64,000 nt of DNA, taken from contig JBAOII010000014.1 of NCBI GenBank assembly GCA_037045685.1, positions 124,001 to 188,000 of the forward strand. Direction: 5' to 3'. The translations under genes were made by a program, and so were the position numbers. Source of the stretch: Competibacter_A sp037045685 (GTDB lineage: Bacteria; Pseudomonadota; Gammaproteobacteria; Competibacterales; Competibacteraceae). The notes beneath the pieces were generated by a model. It was not told the origin of the DNA. It did no database searches and saw only the letters and a program-made list of their open reading frames with translations. Of this stretch, positions 62,122-64,000 are shown in pieces. Every line of letters starts with the position of its first letter. The first letter of the stretch is position 1.

Positions 62122-63159
62122 GTGGAAAAGAAAGAAAAAATCTTATGTGTAGACGATGAAAAACAAATTGTTATTTCATTGCGTGCTTTGCTCCGCTCAA
62201 AGTATGAGGTGCTGACGGCAACGAGCGGAGAAGAAGCGCTCGGTATTTTACGCAATGATCCAACAATTCGGGTTATCATCAGCGATCAACGCATGCCCAA
62301 AATGTTGGGTGCAGAAGTGTTGCGTGAAGCTAGAAAGATATCCCCTGGCACAATGCGGTTGCTGTTAACTGGCTACTCTGATTTACAAGCCACTATTGAT
62401 TCGATCAATGAAGGAGAGGTATTCCGGTTTATTAATAAACCTTGGATTAATCAAGAATTACGGATGATCGTTGATTTGGCTGTAGAGGCGGCCGTCGAAA
62501 CAGAGCAGGCCGTTGTCAGCTTCAGCCATGAAATAGAACCAGAACAGAAGCTTGCCGTTGATGCCGCAAGTCAAGGAAATTCTAAATCTACAGAAGTCGC
62601 TCGAAAACCGCTCCCCCGAGAGACAAGTCATCATACATCAGACAAAACCAAAAATACTGGAGGCCCAGGTATATTGGTTGTAGATGATGAAAAAGATACG
62701 ATTTTGGAACTCCATAAAATCGTGCACGATGCAGTTTCTGTTTATAGCGCGCGCACTATTAGCGACGCCATCGAGATATTAGGTGATAAAGAAATTGCCG
62801 TTATTATTTCTGAAACGATTGTCGCCAACGAGGATGCAACCGAATTCGTTAAACTTTTGAAAAAGCATTACCCATCAATAATCACGATTATTTTGACCAA
62901 ACACCATGGCATAGATAGCGTGATAAGCTTGATCAATCAAGGCCAAATTTATCGCTATTCTTATAAGCCCATAAAACACGATCAACTTGAATTTTACATT
63001 AAATTGGCTCTTAATCGCTATGGAGCAAATATTCAGAAGCCAGAACTGCTGAAGCGGCATCAGGTAGAAGAAATAAAGGAGGTAAAAAATCCTTCTTTAG
63101 TCGGCAAACTGATAGGTCGTCTGAAATCGTTACGGCTGCGGTTGGGCTTTGCGAGCTGA
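62122..63159 (+). CDS. Response regulator with two receiver domains
   Basis: A 345-aa regulator. REC1 (about 5-125): ILCVDDEKQIVISLRALLRS with acidic pocket, phospho-Asp in VIISDQRMPK near 54, and KPW. After an acidic linker REC2 (about 183-300) starts ILVVDDEKDTILELHKIVHD, but the acceptor site reads VIISETIVANE, so Asp is Glu (about residue 230). This mimics a constitutively phosphorylated or inactive receiver. No DNA-binding or output domain follows; only a basic tail (GRLKSLRLRLGF). It probably acts through protein contacts in the same operon. Confidence 0.9.
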   Translation: MEKKEKILCVDDEKQIVISLRALLRSKYEVLTATSGEEALGILRNDPTIRVIISDQRMPKMLGAEVLREARKISPGTMRLLLTGYSDLQATIDSINEGEVFRFINKPWINQELRMIVDLAVEAAVETEQAVVSFSHEIEPEQKLAVDAASQGNSKSTEVARKPLPRETSHHTSDKTKNTGGPGILVVDDEKDTILELHKIVHDAVSVYSARTISDAIEILGDKEIAVIISETIVANEDATEFVKLLKKHYPSIITIILTKHHGIDSVISLINQGQIYRYSYKPIKHDQLEFYIKLALNRYGANIQKPELLKRHQVEEIKEVKNPSLVGKLIGRLKSLRLRLGFAS

Positions 63160-63249
63160 ATGCTGGATCAGCCAGTTAGCCCCCGTCAAATTTATGGCGC
63201 TCGATCACCGGTTCCCCAAGGCCGCTTTGCGGGTTCTTGGACCGGCCGC

Positions 63250-63567
63250 TTAACCGATTATCCGGGGCCATAGCGCCAGCACGGCAAAGCCGCTAAGCAG
63301 TGTCCAAAGCACGCTACGGGTGGCGGCGGCGATGGCGATGGCGACCAAGCCGGCCACCAGCCGCGCGTTGCTCCAGGACAGCCACAGCGCGCCCTGGGGC
63401 AGCAGCAGTTCCGGCACCACCAGCGCGGTCAAGGTGGCGACCGGCACGAACGGTAACAGGACCCGGAACCAACGCGGAAACGTTACCCGGCCCTCGGCGG
63501 CGATGAACGACAGCCGCAGGGCGAACGTCACCATCCCGCAAACGATCATGGTGGTCCAGACGCTCAT
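63250..63567 (-). CDS. azlD: AzlD-family branched-chain amino-acid exporter subunit
   Basis: A 105-aa protein with four helices: SVWTTMIVCGMVTFALRLSF, FRVLLPFVPVATLTALVVPE, SNARLVAGLVAIAIAAATRS and VLWTLLSGFAVLALWPR. It is the small partner of AzlC. The ATG at 63567 overlaps the azlC stop. The pair exports leucine, valine and analogues such as azaleucine. GC returns to chromosomal levels here. Confidence 0.9.
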   Translation of the reverse strand: MSVWTTMIVCGMVTFALRLSFIAAEGRVTFPRWFRVLLPFVPVATLTALVVPELLLPQGALWLSWSNARLVAGLVAIAIAAATRSVLWTLLSGFAVLALWPRIIG

Positions 63568-64000
63568 CGGACGGTTCTCGCGGCCCACCAACCGGCCGCT
63601 ATCCCGGCCAGCGCCGCCGCCAGCAAACCGAGCCTGAACGGCAGATCGGCCGCCAGCGTCGCCACGATCCCGGCGACCGCTGCCGTCAGCAGCATCGCCC
63701 GGTCCCGGACCAAGGGCACCACGATGGCGATGAAGGTCAGGGGCAAGGCGAAATCCAGCGGCCAACTCGCCGGCAACCGGGCGCCCAGCAACACCCCGGC
63801 GGCGGTGGACAACTGCCAGCCGCCCCACAGCGCCAGACCGGCGCCCAGATAGAACCAATGCCGCCGGGGACCGGCATCGCTTTCCGTTTCCCGCCGGCTG
63901 ATCGCGGCAAAGGCTTCGTCGGTCAGCAGATAGGCCAGCCCCAGTTTCCAGCGGCGAGGCAGATGGGCGAGACGCGGCGCCAGCGCCGCGCTGTACAGGG
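63564..64000 (-). CDS. azlC: AzlC-family exporter subunit, partial
   Basis: The C-terminal ~145 residues of AzlC; the rest continues past the right edge. Visible helices include LGLAYLLTDEAFAAISRR (a conserved TDE motif), LALWGGWQLSTAAGVLLGA, FALPLTFIAIVVPLVRDR and LLTAAVAGIVATLAADLP. It overlaps azlD by 4 bp (ATGA), so they form an operon. Confidence 0.9.
   Translation of the reverse strand, partial: LYSAALAPRLAHLPRRWKLGLAYLLTDEAFAAISRRETESDAGPRRHWFYLGAGLALWGGWQLSTAAGVLLGARLPASWPLDFALPLTFIAIVVPLVRDRAMLLTAAVAGIVATLAADLPFRLGLLAAALAGIAAGWWAARTVR

Overview
The window is about 60% GC or more over most of its length and reads as chromosome of a gammaproteobacterium. The gene content (N-type ATPase, propionyl-CoA synthetase, PrpF, DUF4178/polyamine-synthase membrane genes, MauG-type peroxidase) would suit an environmental or wastewater lineage such as the Competibacter group. 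That placement is inference from protein style only; no rRNA or other marker gene is present.

Layout. 1-6430: the proximal end of a chromosomal integron. A broken intI N-terminus and a probable attI lie on the right, four complete attC sites and a partial one follow to the left, and a group II intron sits in or against the last attC. The cassettes carry a VOC protein, a nonsense-mutated DUF7660-like gene, an unknown HIADE/zinc-knuckle protein, a two-gene SIR2-HerA antiphage operon and a membrane protein. 6457-10571: one intact membrane-anchored spermidine-synthase-like gene plus a 3' fragment and a 250-bp 5' duplicate of it, interleaved with two toxin-antitoxin modules; the 5' copy is fused in frame to a KefB/C-type RCK domain. 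10572-18928: a sigma-54 promoter and exported proteins, DUF4178 genes, a paired DnaA-box palindrome, prpF, and a MoxR ATPase/VWA peptidase pair. 18931-23921: an IS630 copy carrying a nested ISL3 element with an 8-bp target duplication, a LysR-MAPEG-SnoaL cluster, and a truncated second IS630 copy. 23914-29358: a giant protein with an unusual order of PEP-utilizer His domain, tyrosine phosphatase and PPDK-type ATP-grasp. 29919-33884: patatin, a frameshifted spermidine-synthase pair, arsR and a deleted permease. 33909-40491: a complete nine-gene N-ATPase operon (atpDCQRBEFAG). 40469-58751: amino-acid binding protein, diguanylate cyclase, zinc-type CDF exporter, several unknowns, prpE, an 1861-aa exported LprI-headed protein, a broken GNAT gene, a NuoM-like subunit and a SHOCT protein. 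58900-63170: an AT-rich acquired block with a sigma-54-like promoter driving a dihaem peroxidase, a sensor kinase and a double-receiver regulator. 63250-64000: azlD and partial azlC.

The genes fall into three functional groups. The first is mobile and defensive material: integron, group II intron, SIR2-HerA, TA modules and IS elements. The second is energetics and metabolism: N-ATPase, PrpE/PrpF, NuoM, CDF and AzlCD. The third is signalling: GGDEF, LysR, ArsR and the peroxidase two-component block. At least nine single-base frameshifts occur in otherwise well conserved genes, nearly all of them +1. Recent decay or consensus sequence errors could both explain them, so protein ends in those genes should be read with care.
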